Source of the DNA: JAPPLB01 sp965206655
GTDB taxonomy: Bacteria > Acidobacteriota > Terriglobia > Bryobacterales > UBA6623
Assembly (NCBI GenBank): GCA_965206655.1
Contig: CBDBKC010000038.1
Coordinates: 558,001 to 622,000 of the forward strand
DNA: 64,000 nt
Direction: 5' to 3'
Shown: one piece after another, positions 1-8,160 of the stretch
Position numbering within the stretch: position 1 is the first letter of the stretch
How the letters are laid out: each line of letters opens with the position of its first letter
Translations under genes and position numbers: made by a program
The notes under the pieces: model-generated
The model's input: the letters and a program-made list of their open reading frames with translations, nothing else
What the model was told of the DNA's origin: nothing
Database searches by the model: none

Positions 1-24
1 GAGCAGGATTCCCAGCTTCTTCAT
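1..24 (-). CDS. purN: Phosphoribosylglycinamide formyltransferase, N-terminal end only
   Basis: Only the first eight codons lie in the window; on the minus strand they read MKKLGILL, the usual first beta strand of PurN. The ATG overlaps the purM stop codon as ATGA (24-21), the translational coupling often seen for purM-purN. PurN transfers the formyl group of 10-formyl-THF to GAR in de novo purine synthesis. The identification rests on eight residues plus context. Confidence 0.6.
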
Positions 25-1060
25 TCGTAAACCACCCGGCGTTTACCCTTTACGACTTCACCCACTTCATAGACCCGCTCTTTCAGCGATGCCAGCAGCC
101 GCAACGCTCGATCCTTTCCCCGCCCAGGCACGGCGACGATCATCCCCAACCCCATGTTGAACGTCCGATAAGCCTCCGCATCATCCAGTCCGCCGATCTC
201 GCAAAGATGATCAAACACACGTAACTTCGGCCACGCGCTGATCCGTATGCGAGCCGCCAGCCCCTTCGGCAGCATCCTCGGCGTGTTGTCCGTAATACCC
301 CGCCCGTGATGTGGGCGGCTCCGCGGAGAAGCTTCTGGTCCATCAGGGCCCGCAACGGTTTGAGGTAGCTGCGGTGGATCTTCAGAAGCTCACGGCCCGC
401 TGTCGTCCGCAACGCCTTGATCTCCTGGTTCAAGCCGTACCCCGCTACCTCCAAAAAGAGCTTGCGCGCCAGCGAGTAGCCGTTCGTGTGCAGTCCGGTT
501 GACGGGAACCCTAACAGAACATCCCCTGCGCGTACGTTCGCCGGACTGATGAGCCTCTTCTTCTCAGCCGCGCCCACAATGAAACCGGCCAGATCGTATT
601 CACCCTCGGCGTACATCCCCGGCATCTCCGCCGTCTCACCGCCGATGAGCGCGCATCCGTTCTCGCGGCAAGCCTTGCTCAGGCCTTTCACCACCTGAGC
701 CGTCACGCCCGCCTGCAATCTTCCCGTCGCGAAGTAGTCCAAGAAGTAGAGGGGCCGCGCCCCTTGCACCGCGATGTCATTCACGCAATGATTCACGAGA
801 TCCTGCCCGACGGTGTCGTGCCTATCCATCGCGAACGCCACCATCAGCTTCGTCCCAACGCCGTCCGCCGAACTAACCAGCACCGGATGCTTGAGACCCA
901 CGCCCTTGACGTCATAGGCCGCCCCAAACGCGCCGATGCCCGACAGCACATTCGCGTCGAAAGTCCGTCGCGCGAAACCCTTGATCTTCGACGTCGCGCG
1001 ATCCGCCTCGTCAATATCGACGCCCGCATCGGCGTACGTAATCGATCTCTTCTTTGCCAT
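21..1060 (-). CDS. purM: Phosphoribosylformylglycinamidine cyclo-ligase (AIR synthetase), one frameshift
   Basis: Closes the imidazole ring of AIR with ATP in purine biosynthesis. Family motifs are clear: SADGVGTK at residues 64-71, CVNDI at 92-96 and GGETAEMPGMY at 140-150. The frame runs well to AHITGG and is then lost; the proper C-terminus (ITDNTPRMLPKG and onward, ending VVYE) continues one frame over. The break is at the CCCC run 298-301 (GGGG on the coding strand): one more G restores a 346-aa protein, the normal family length, and the whole interval is exactly one base short. Either a real homopolymer deletion or a sequencing error; since PurM is normally essential for purine prototrophy, error is a strong possibility. 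Coupled to purN by ATGA. Confidence 0.93.
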
Positions 1061-1347
1061 GAGAATCAGGTATTATCGCATCCGGGGGTTGGGAGAACCG
1101 CTTCTTGGCGCCGGTCGGTACCGCTCGTTGTCTCTCGCGGAGCGCCGAGGGTGGGATCTGTTGGAGGTGCATGTGCGTTCTAACCATGTGCACGCGGTCG
1201 TGACAGCCGCGCCACGGCAGCACAAGATACGTGTGGAAGGAATCAGAAGTCGAGGAAGCGATTGGATACGTGGTCCGCGACCAGGGAAAGCCGATGGCCG
1301 TTTTTGAGAAGGAAGGGCGCGGCCGCTGGGCCAAGCCGACCCGTTAA
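1059..1347 (+). pseudogene. Remnant of REP-associated tyrosine (Y1) transposase
   Basis: Frame 1 from ATG 1059 reads through GWDLLEVHVRSNHVHAVVTA, which carries the HUH motif (HVH) typical of Y1/IS200-like REP-associated transposases. After about 1220 the similarity jumps to another frame (RYVWKESEVEEAIGYVVRDQ, then GKPMAVFEKEGRGRWAKPTR and TAA at 1345-1347), matching the C-terminal part of the same family, where a Trp-rich stretch precedes a conserved QG.PMAVF. The middle, including the catalytic Tyr region, is missing and the N-terminus is shortened. It abuts the purM start on the opposite strand. I read it as a decayed domesticated-type transposase; no REP hairpins were seen nearby. Confidence 0.6.
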
Positions 1348-1508
1348 TCAGCCGCGAACAAAGCCGATCCAACCGCTAGCCGAGCCGCGAGAGATAACGA
1401 GCGGTGCCGGCCGGCTTACCGCTGTGAGCCCACGCGTGGAGTGGTGTCAACGCAATTTAGAAAGATCCCCTGATTGAGCAAAGTAGGAAGTTCCCCTTGA
1501 AGCCGGAA

Positions 1509-2873
1509 TCATGGGCCGCTGCCCGCGACGGAAGGAGCCCGTAGGGCGACTGGAGTTGCGGGCAATGGCTCGCGGCGCTTGGCCGGATCGGCTAGGACGA
1601 AGCCGTCCATCCAGCGCCGCTTGCTCTTCCTAGGTTGTTTGTTATTGGCCGGCGTCTTGCGGGCCGCCTTGGCGGTGGGCCGGGCTGGAGTGCCGTCGGC
1701 TTCCAGGCATTCTTGAAGCAGCAACGCTCCCTGTTGCCAACGCAGCCATAATTCTCCGTTAAGCCGTTGCTCGATCCGCACCGCCGTCTTCCTCATCCGA
1801 GGTTTGGCCTTCTCAGCCGGGATCTGATACAAACGTCCGTGCCACGAAATCGTGTAGTCGTTGGCGACCACGCGCCGATCGACGCGACTGAGAATCGAGG
1901 CCAGATTCTGGTCGCGGCGCAAGCGCCGGTGGGCGTCGGCCTGTCCGGCTGGGTGACGCTTGAACCGTCCGTTCCACTGCGGCACAAACTCCTGCTGCAG
2001 ATAACGGTTGGCGTCCTCAATGCTGCTCGCCGCGGCTCGCCGCAACCCCTTCACCATGCGGTCTTGCATCGTCTGGAAACTGCGCTCGATCCGTCCCTTC
2101 GCTTGCGGCGAGTGCGCCGGAATCTTTCCGATTCCCAACTCGGCCAGCGCCCTCTCGATCTGTGTCGGCGGTGGAGCCGCGTCCAAATGCTTGTTGTGGT
2201 GCAACGGCCGGTTGAGTTAAAACAGGCTGGCCTTGTCGGTGTAGACCTCCACGGGACGCCCGTGTAACTCCACATACCGCCACAACAACCGCATGTTCTC
2301 GGCCGTCGAGTCCGACACGGCAAAGTGCGCCGTCAGCTCGCTCGTGGCGTCGTCCATCATCGCCACCAGATACAACCGCGGGCCGCGCCCTTCCAACCAG
2401 TCGTGGTCGGACGTATCCCATTGCACCAGTTCGCCCCGGCAACGCCGTCGCCGCCGCCACACATGCACCTTCTTCAACTTGGCCCGGCGTGGCTTCCACA
2501 GCCCTTGGCCGCTCATCCACTGCCGCAGCGTCTCGCGGTTGACCACGATCTGATGCTCGCTCGCCAGCATCTCGCTCGCCAGCATCTCGCTCGCCAGCGT
2601 CGGCCCGTAATCGTCGTAGCGCTCGCGGATCAGAGCCAGCGCTCGCCGCCGCAGCTCGTTGTCGTACGCGCGGTTCGAGGGCCGGCCTCGCAGCCGATGC
2701 GCCAGCCCGCGATCGCCCTCTTTGCGGAGTCGCTTCACCAGCTTACGGACCCAACGGGCGCTCAGCTTCAACTGCTGTGCCGCCGTTGCCTGCGTCAGCC
2801 TCCCCTCCTTGACTTGCCTCAGAACAATCAACCGGTCCCGCTCCACTTTGCTCAATGCCACGATTTCGTTCAC
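1509..2873 (-). pseudogene. ISNCY family transposase, interrupted by an in-frame stop
   Basis: DDE transposase of the ISNCY (IS481-like) type: an N-terminal helix-turn-helix (residues about 1-60, AAQQLKLSARWVRKLVKRLR), a conserved QWDTSDHDWLEGRG with the first catalytic Asp, YTDKASLF around the second, and HSPQAKGRIERSF with the catalytic Glu. The frame stays open from 2873 to 1509 except for TAA at 2217-2219, directly after DKASLF where the family has Gln (CAA), so one C-to-T change truncates it. Reading continues in the same frame after the stop. A 15-bp triplication (2556-2600) adds a repeated LASEM unit. Probably inactive. Confidence 0.88.
2556..2600. repeat. Three tandem 15-bp repeats inside the ISNCY transposase
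   Basis: The unit CTCGCTCGCCAGCAT occurs at 2556-2570 and 2571-2585, and once more with a single change (CGT) at 2586-2600. In the protein it gives the in-frame repeat LASEM-LASEM-LASEH, which inserts residues just after GPT. Looks like slipped-strand expansion. Confidence 0.85.
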
Positions 2874-3014
2874 CCCCTAGCGTCTCTCGCCCGAAGGGGA
2901 TCTTTCTACTTTGCTCTGTAGGGGATCTTTTCACATTGCGCCGACATAAGCGCCCTCAGGCTTGCCCCGGCTCAGGGAGCCCAGTAAGATAAGTGCGCAA
3001 CAGCTTCCCTTCGA

Positions 3015-3089
3015 GCGGGAGTAGTTCAGTGGTAGAACGGTAGCTTCCCAAGCTGCATGTCGCGGGTTCGATCCCCGTCTCCCGCTCCA
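3015..3089 (+). tRNA. tRNA-Gly(CCC)
   Basis: Full cloverleaf: acceptor GCGGGAG pairs with CTCCCGC (3079-3085), D-arm contains AGTTCAGTGGTAGAACGG, the anticodon loop is TTCCCAA with anticodon CCC, the T-arm carries GGGTTCGATCCC, and CCA is encoded at 3087-3089. Reads GGG codons. It lies just outside the right end of the ISNCY element and is convergent with the aminotransferase gene that follows. Confidence 0.96.
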
Positions 3090-3103
3090 GTTTTCAATAA
3101 CCT

Positions 3104-4288
3104 CTAGACCAGGGCGCCGATGAGGCGATCCACATCGGCGAGATTGTTGAAGACGGATGGCGAAACGCGCATTCGCCCGGGACTGCCGTTGCCAAGCGAA
3201 ACAATGACACCTGCCTCCCGCAGCCGGGTCCGCGCACGAGGGACGTCCGGCACGAGGAACGACACGATGGGGCTTTCGTTCCCTGGAGGCGTTAGACAAG
3301 CGTAGCCGGCGGCCGGAAGCTCCGCGCGCAACCGCTCCGTCAGTGGGCGAACGTGCGCCCGTATGTTCTCCACACTCAACTTCAGAATGTAGGCGAGCGC
3401 CTCGTGCTGGCAGACGAAACCGACATGATTCGGCGTGCTGACCTGATACTGCCGCGCGTCCTTCGCGCCGGAACCCTTGCTGCCGAATTGAACCGGTTGC
3501 AGTCGATCGCCGTGAAGTTCCTCCGCGACATACAGGTAGCCGAAACGGCCGCCCATCAACCACTTGTAGGCGGAGCACGCCAGCAGGTCGATTCCCATCG
3601 CTCGCACATCAATCGGGACGGCGCCGGCCGCTTGAATCACGTCCACGAACACGACTGCTCCGTGGGCGTGGGCGATGTCACTGATCGCGCGGATGTCATC
3701 GAGATAGCCGTTCACGTTCGACACGAGCGCCAGCGAAACCAGCTTCGTGCGGCGGTCGATGGCCGCTTCCCAGTCACGGATATCGATGGTGTAGTCCTTG
3801 TGCTTGATGATCCGCGCGTCGAGCCCACGTTCCTTGCGGGCCCGGTAGTTGGAGAGACTTCCGCCGTAGTGGAGATCGTTCGTGACGACGTTGCCACCGG
3901 ACTGCTGGATTCGCAGGCCGTCCAAGACAAGGTTTTCCGCGATTTGCGTACTGGGCACAAAGGCAATCTCCGCGGGCGTTGCGCCGATCAAGCGGGCAAA
4001 GCGTTGCCTCACACGCTCTTGGAGGTCAACGTTCTCGTACTTCGCGCGGCCTGAATCGGGTCCGTGCGTCAGATAGCCGATGTACTCGCGCATCGCATCG
4101 GAGGAGTGCAGGCCGAGAGGATGCTCAAGGGCGCAGTTCAGGTACGTCTCGTTGGCGGCCCACGGAAAGTCGGCGCGCGCGGCGGCCAGGCTTCCGGCTC
4201 CCGGCGCCGCGGCCGCGGACTGAGAAGTTAGGCCCGCAGCGCCCAAGGCGGCGGCTCCGGTCAAGAGTTGACGGCGATTCATTGGCAT
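3104..4288 (-). CDS. Tat-exported class V aminotransferase (copy A)
   Basis: 394-aa PLP enzyme of the class V/cysteine desulfurase-like fold. The N-terminus MNRRQLLTG followed by an Ala-rich stretch ending near residue 30 is a Tat signal, so the enzyme is probably exported. The PLP-binding Asp (FVDVIQAAG, D216) and Schiff-base Lys (SAYKW, K242) are present. It lacks an obvious desulfurase Cys loop, so isopenicillin-N-epimerase-like or another amino acid transformation is as likely as desulfuration; the substrate cannot be named. Lies 19 bp downstream of a paralogue with the same architecture, and the loop after the Lys is slightly shorter here (GGRFGYLYV). Confidence 0.88.
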   Translation of the reverse strand: MPMNRRQLLTGAAALGAAGLTSQSAAAAPGAGSLAAARADFPWAANETYLNCALEHPLGLHSSDAMREYIGYLTHGPDSGRAKYENVDLQERVRQRFARLIGATPAEIAFVPSTQIAENLVLDGLRIQQSGGNVVTNDLHYGGSLSNYRARKERGLDARIIKHKDYTIDIRDWEAAIDRRTKLVSLALVSNVNGYLDDIRAISDIAHAHGAVVFVDVIQAAGAVPIDVRAMGIDLLACSAYKWLMGGRFGYLYVAEELHGDRLQPVQFGSKGSGAKDARQYQVSTPNHVGFVCQHEALAYILKLSVENIRAHVRPLTERLRAELPAAGYACLTPPGNESPIVSFLVPDVPRARTRLREAGVIVSLGNGSPGRMRVSPSVFNNLADVDRLIGALV

Positions 4289-4307
4289 ATGATTGTCTCC
4301 GGCCGGG

Positions 4308-5540
4308 CTAGTTGCGAAGGGCTCCCAGAAGGCGATCCACGTCTTGGTCGTTACTGAAGACTGAGGGAGAGATGCGCATCTTGTTTCCGAACCGCATGGC
4401 GACGTGAACGCCGGCGGCGCGAAGCTTCTTCATCGTGGATGCGGGGTCCTGTGCTTCAAATACTACGATGGGGCTTTCGTTCCCTTTGGGTGTGATCGAC
4501 CGATAGCCCAACGCCGGCAACTCCTGCCGCAGACGGTCTGTGAGTGCCCGCACGTGTCGGCGGATATTCGCCACGCCCAGTTGATGGACGTACTTCAGGC
4601 TTTCCTGAGCGCATATCGCCCCTTCATACGACGGATAGCTGACTTCGTAACAAACAGGGGCAGGCCTTGGCTTGAAGCTGATTTCATCCAGCGCGGGGTC
4701 CGGCTCTTTCGTCCAGGGCGCGTAATTGAACCTCACGCCTCCGGAGTGCTGAGTTGGTTTGACGACGGTTCGTTGCAGATCGTCCCTCACGTAGAGGAAA
4801 CCGAAACCCTTCACTCCCATGAGCCACTTGTAGGTCGAGCAGGCCGCGAAGTCGATTCCCATGGCATGGACGTCAATGGGAACCGCGCCCGCTGCCTGGA
4901 TCACATCAACGTAAACGTACGCGCCGTGGACATGGGCCAGGTCGCTGATCGCCTTGACGTCCGAAAGGTATCCGTTGACGTTCGAGACGAGTGTGATGGA
5001 CACCAGCCTTGTGTCGTCGTCGATGGCCTTCGCCATGTCCCGGATGTCGATTTCCCAGTCGCGATTCTTGACGACGCGCAGATCGAGGCCGTCCCGCTGC
5101 CTCATCTTGTAGTTGTAGAGGGCCGCAGTGTAGTGAAGATCATTGGTGACGACGTTTCCCGTCGAAAGCACCTCCGTCATGCCGTTGAGGAGGTTGCTCT
5201 CGGCCTCGATCGTACTGCGGATAAAGGCGATCTCTGAGGGCTGGGCGTTGATCAGCTTGGCATACAGGTTCTTCGCCTCGTTCCTCGGTTCGGCCCACGA
5301 CGGCCACCACGGTTCACCCACTTCATTGGTAGCCCAATCGACGTAGCGATGAAGCGCCGCGGCGGAGTGGACGCTCAGCGGGTGACAGGAAGCGCAGTCG
5401 AGATAGGCCTCACTCCGGACCCTCGGGAAGTCAGAGCGAACCGCATCGAAGTCGACCTCCTGAGTCGCGGCGGCACCCGCGGTTTTTGGAGTTGCCGCTG
5501 TCATGGCGGCGGCGGTTCCGAGAAATTGTCGTCGATTCAT
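4308..5540 (-). CDS. Tat-exported class V aminotransferase (copy B)
   Basis: Paralogue of the downstream gene, with long shared blocks (VVTNDLHY, LVSNVNGYL, VDVIQAAGAVPIDV, YKWLMG). I chose ATG 5540 because MNRRQFLGTAAA is a Tat twin-Arg signal aligning with copy A; an ATG four codons earlier (5552) is possible. PLP Asp lies in YVDVIQ and the Schiff-base Lys in STYKW (residue 238 from this start). Predicted periplasmic or extracytoplasmic PLP enzyme of unknown substrate. The two genes are 19 bp apart on one strand and probably co-transcribed; they arose by tandem duplication and have since diverged widely outside the core. Confidence 0.87.
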   Translation of the reverse strand: MNRRQFLGTAAAMTAATPKTAGAAATQEVDFDAVRSDFPRVRSEAYLDCASCHPLSVHSAAALHRYVDWATNEVGEPWWPSWAEPRNEAKNLYAKLINAQPSEIAFIRSTIEAESNLLNGMTEVLSTGNVVTNDLHYTAALYNYKMRQRDGLDLRVVKNRDWEIDIRDMAKAIDDDTRLVSITLVSNVNGYLSDVKAISDLAHVHGAYVYVDVIQAAGAVPIDVHAMGIDFAACSTYKWLMGVKGFGFLYVRDDLQRTVVKPTQHSGGVRFNYAPWTKEPDPALDEISFKPRPAPVCYEVSYPSYEGAICAQESLKYVHQLGVANIRRHVRALTDRLRQELPALGYRSITPKGNESPIVVFEAQDPASTMKKLRAAGVHVAMRFGNKMRISPSVFSNDQDVDRLLGALRN

Positions 5541-5765
5541 GGATGGCTCCAAGCCTAGCGGACACTATGTTCGCATTTCGGCACGCTTGTATGTTAGAGG
5601 GCACGAGCGGCCCCTGGTCCTGTTTTGAGAGCGGATCTTTCGAGGGTAAAACTTTGGGCGTAGCTTTGGTCGACAGGCCGGACCGCTCGTTGTGTTTCGC
5701 GGTTCGGCTAGAGGATGGTTGCCCGTAGGGAGAAGATCTAGGCTCTTGGAGATCGAAGGTTCGGC

Positions 5766-6659
5766 TTAGACGCCTGATGAAACCGGGTCCGCGCTGTCGC
5801 GGCTCACGGTAAGCAGGTCTTTGCTCTCAACTGTCGGGCACCAGTACTGCTCAATGTGTTCGATTACCATATCCGTTCCCCGCCGGTGAGACACGTAGGG
5901 TGCATCGCGCGGATCGTACATGGCGTCGGTAAGGTCCCTGCCAAGAACGACGTCACGGCCGAGCCGTTTCATTTGGCGAATGCCGAACGGCCGGCCCAGC
6001 ACGCACATGTTCGTATGAACGCCGGTCATGACGATGTTGCGTATCCCAAGCAGTTCACAGTAGTTGTAGATCTCCTGGCCGCTGTCGCTGATACCATCGT
6101 AGGGACCAATCTGAATGTCGGGATGCTGGCGGCTGTACATGCGCACTCGAGCGCGTCCGACTTCATCGTCGCAGGGTTCGTTTTGATCATCGATCGGGAG
6201 CTGGGCCTCCGCTTCTTTGTCGAGGTAGCACCAGCGTGCGATGGGCACCGGCGGCGTGACGTGCGGCGCCTCGATCATTCGCTGACGCTGTGGAGCGTCC
6301 TTGTAGAAGTCCATCGTGCTGCTGGGAGCGTGGATCACGGCCACGCCGTTGTCACGGGCGGCGGCCAACACTTGGTTAAAGCGTGGAATCATCTCCCCGA
6401 CACGCCGGGCGGCCGAGACGCAATAGTGGTCGTCCCACATATCGCAGACGATGATGGCCGTCTCGGAAGTCTTCCAGCGCAGTTGCCGGTCGACCGGCTT
6501 CACCGTGCCGCTCTTGGGCGGAACCTCGGCGCGGCTGCGGGCACTGAGCAAAAGGACTCCCGCCTTTTCGGGGCGGTTCGGCAGAGCGGTGAGGCGGGTT
6601 AGCGCACCTCCGGCGACGGCGGCGGAGAATAGGGCGAGGGCGGAACGACGCGTGATCAT
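5766..6659 (-). CDS. Isochorismatase-family cysteine hydrolase, exported
   Basis: 297 aa. N-terminus MITRRSALALFSAAVAGGAL is a Tat/Sec-type signal. The isochorismatase fold is seen in IIVCDMWDDHYC (catalytic Asp, D73) and GVHTNMCVLGRPFG (nucleophile C219 after the cis-peptide Val-His). The family hydrolyses amides or vinyl ethers (nicotinamidase, carbamoylsarcosine hydrolase, isochorismatase); substrate unknown. Divergent from rph, and downstream of it on the same strand lie the two exported aminotransferases, a possible shared role in processing small amino compounds outside the cytoplasm (inference). Confidence 0.82.
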   Translation of the reverse strand: MITRRSALALFSAAVAGGALTRLTALPNRPEKAGVLLLSARSRAEVPPKSGTVKPVDRQLRWKTSETAIIVCDMWDDHYCVSAARRVGEMIPRFNQVLAAARDNGVAVIHAPSSTMDFYKDAPQRQRMIEAPHVTPPVPIARWCYLDKEAEAQLPIDDQNEPCDDEVGRARVRMYSRQHPDIQIGPYDGISDSGQEIYNYCELLGIRNIVMTGVHTNMCVLGRPFGIRQMKRLGRDVVLGRDLTDAMYDPRDAPYVSHRRGTDMVIEHIEQYWCPTVESKDLLTVSRDSADPVSSGV

Positions 6660-6789
6660 GAGCGGATGACCTCCAGGACTCTGCGTGTATTCTATCCCGC
6701 GGGACAGCGCCGCACAACCCTATTGCGGACACATTGCGGAAGCTCGGAGGATCACTCCTCCGACCATCGGTGCGCGCTACATTGGGGTG

Positions 6790-7506
6790 ATGCGAATAGA
6801 CGGCCGAGAGGGCGACGAAGCACGTGTTGTAAGAATTACGCCGAACTACATGCCAACAGCCGAGGGGTCCGCCCTTATCGAGATCGGAAACACGAAGGTG
6901 ATTTGTACGGCTTCATTGGAGAACAGCGTTCCGGCGTTCCGAAAGGGGAGCGGCAGAGGCTGGGTGACAGCGGAATACGGGATGTTGCCTCGGGCGACCT
7001 CCACGCGGACGACGCGCGAGGTGAACCGTGGGCGTCCGGGGGGCCGCACACACGAAATCCAACGGTTGATTGGACGTTCGTTGCGAGGAGTGGCGGATTT
7101 AGAGGCGCTGGGTGAACGGTCGCTGCTCGTCGACTGCGACGTGGTTCAGGCGGACGGTGGAACGCGGACGGCTTCGATTACGGGTGGCTTCATGGCCCTT
7201 GCCCTGGCCGTTCGTCAGATGCTCGACTACCAGGTGATCAAGAAGAGCCCGCTCAAGGAGTACCTGGCGGCGATTAGCGTGGGTATCGTGGGCGGCGAGG
7301 CGATGCTGGACCTTTGCTACGAGGAGGACTCGCGCGCGGATGTGGATATGAACGTTGTGATGACTTCGGCGGGCGAGAATGTCGAAGTGCAGGCAACGGC
7401 CGAGCGTGGTACGTTCTCACGCGCGCAGCTTGATGCGCTGATGGACTTGGCGGCTAAAGGAACGAGCGAATTGATCGAAGCACAGCGAGGCATCGTGGCG
7501 CTCTGA
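6790..7506 (+). CDS. rph: Ribonuclease PH
   Basis: Phosphorolytic 3'-5' exoribonuclease that trims tRNA 3' ends. I start at ATG 6790 (MRIDGREGDEARVVRIT), which matches the family N-terminus; the open frame extends further upstream without conservation. Motifs include YGMLPRATSTR, the basic TREVNRGRPGGRTHEIQRLI segment used for phosphate/RNA binding, and DCDVVQADGGTRTASITGG. About 238 aa, the usual length. The stop overlaps the start of rdgB (TGATG at 7504-7508), the common rph-rdgB pairing. Confidence 0.96.
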   Translation: MRIDGREGDEARVVRITPNYMPTAEGSALIEIGNTKVICTASLENSVPAFRKGSGRGWVTAEYGMLPRATSTRTTREVNRGRPGGRTHEIQRLIGRSLRGVADLEALGERSLLVDCDVVQADGGTRTASITGGFMALALAVRQMLDYQVIKKSPLKEYLAAISVGIVGGEAMLDLCYEEDSRADVDMNVVMTSAGENVEVQATAERGTFSRAQLDALMDLAAKGTSELIEAQRGIVAL

Positions 7507-8141
7507 TGGCGGCAAGGCTGTACTGCGCGACAAGCAATCAGGGCAAACTCTCGGAGTTTCAGCAGGCGGCAGGCGACGACATTGAGATTTGCGGATTGCC
7601 GGCGGTTCCCTGCCCCGAGACCGGCGAGACGTTTGAAGAGAATGCCTCGAGCAAAGCGCTCTGCTACAGCCGGTCTAGGGAGAACGTGTGGGAGCAGCGG
7701 CCGGGCGTTTCGCCACTGGTTTTCGCGGACGACTCCGGCCTTGCGGTTGATGCACTGGGGGGAGTGCCGGGCATCCGCTCGGCACGCTTCGCCGGCCCCG
7801 ACGCGGATGATGCGGCGAACAATCTGCTTCTGCTGGAGAAGCTTTTGGATGTTTCCCAACCCCGGCGAACAGCGCAGTTCATTTGCTGCATCGCGTTGAC
7901 ACGGGCCGGACGTGTTATCCAAACCTTCCAGGCCGAGGTCAAAGGGATGATTTTGGAAGGGCGGCGGGGCAACGGGGGCTTCGGGTACGATCCGCTATTT
8001 TATCTGCCCGAACTCGACCGCACGTTTGCTGAGCTGACAGGGGAGGAGAAGTGGCGACACAGCCATCGGGGCCGTGCCTTCCGGCAGCTATTGTCTTGGC
8101 TACGGCGAACCGATGAAGAGGTACGAGGGGCTGGGCTATAG
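7506..8141 (+). CDS. rdgB: XTP/dITP diphosphatase (HAM1/RdgB)
   Basis: House-cleaning pyrophosphatase removing dITP/XTP from the nucleotide pool. Shows the family signatures CATSNQGKLSEF at the N-terminus, FADDSGLAVDALGG in the middle and GFGYDPLFYLPE near the end, followed by R-rich HSHRGRAF which aligns with the conserved SHR of the active site. 211 aa, slightly longer than the usual ~200 because of an insertion SRSRENVWEQRP before the FADDSG motif. The ATG overlaps the rph stop, so the genes are translationally coupled. Confidence 0.95.
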   Translation: MAARLYCATSNQGKLSEFQQAAGDDIEICGLPAVPCPETGETFEENASSKALCYSRSRENVWEQRPGVSPLVFADDSGLAVDALGGVPGIRSARFAGPDADDAANNLLLLEKLLDVSQPRRTAQFICCIALTRAGRVIQTFQAEVKGMILEGRRGNGGFGYDPLFYLPELDRTFAELTGEEKWRHSHRGRAFRQLLSWLRRTDEEVRGAGL

Positions 8142-8160
8142 TGAATCTGGCGGCGAAAAC

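Larger units (their letters stand above)
1445..2946 (-). mobile_element. ISNCY-type insertion sequence, copy 1
   Basis: A 1.5-kb element bounded by imperfect inverted repeats of about 50 bp starting TGTC: the left end (1445 onward) has CGCAATTTAGAAAGATCCCC and the right end read inward (from 2946) has CGCAATGTGAAAAGATCCCC. Each end contains two copies of an AAAGATCCCC-like block separated by GCAAAGTA, probable transposase-binding repeats. One transposase gene on the minus strand fills the element. No target duplication is obvious (flanks GTGG and TAAG). A second copy begins at 63776 in the same orientation. Confidence 0.85.

Noticed and set aside
2556..2600. CRISPR array
   Set aside because: Units are contiguous with no spacers and lie in a transposase frame. 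No CRISPR array seen in the window.
5553..5765. Short plus-strand frame between the aminotransferase and hydrolase genes
   Set aside because: It overlaps aminotransferase copy B in antisense and has no start signal or similarity.
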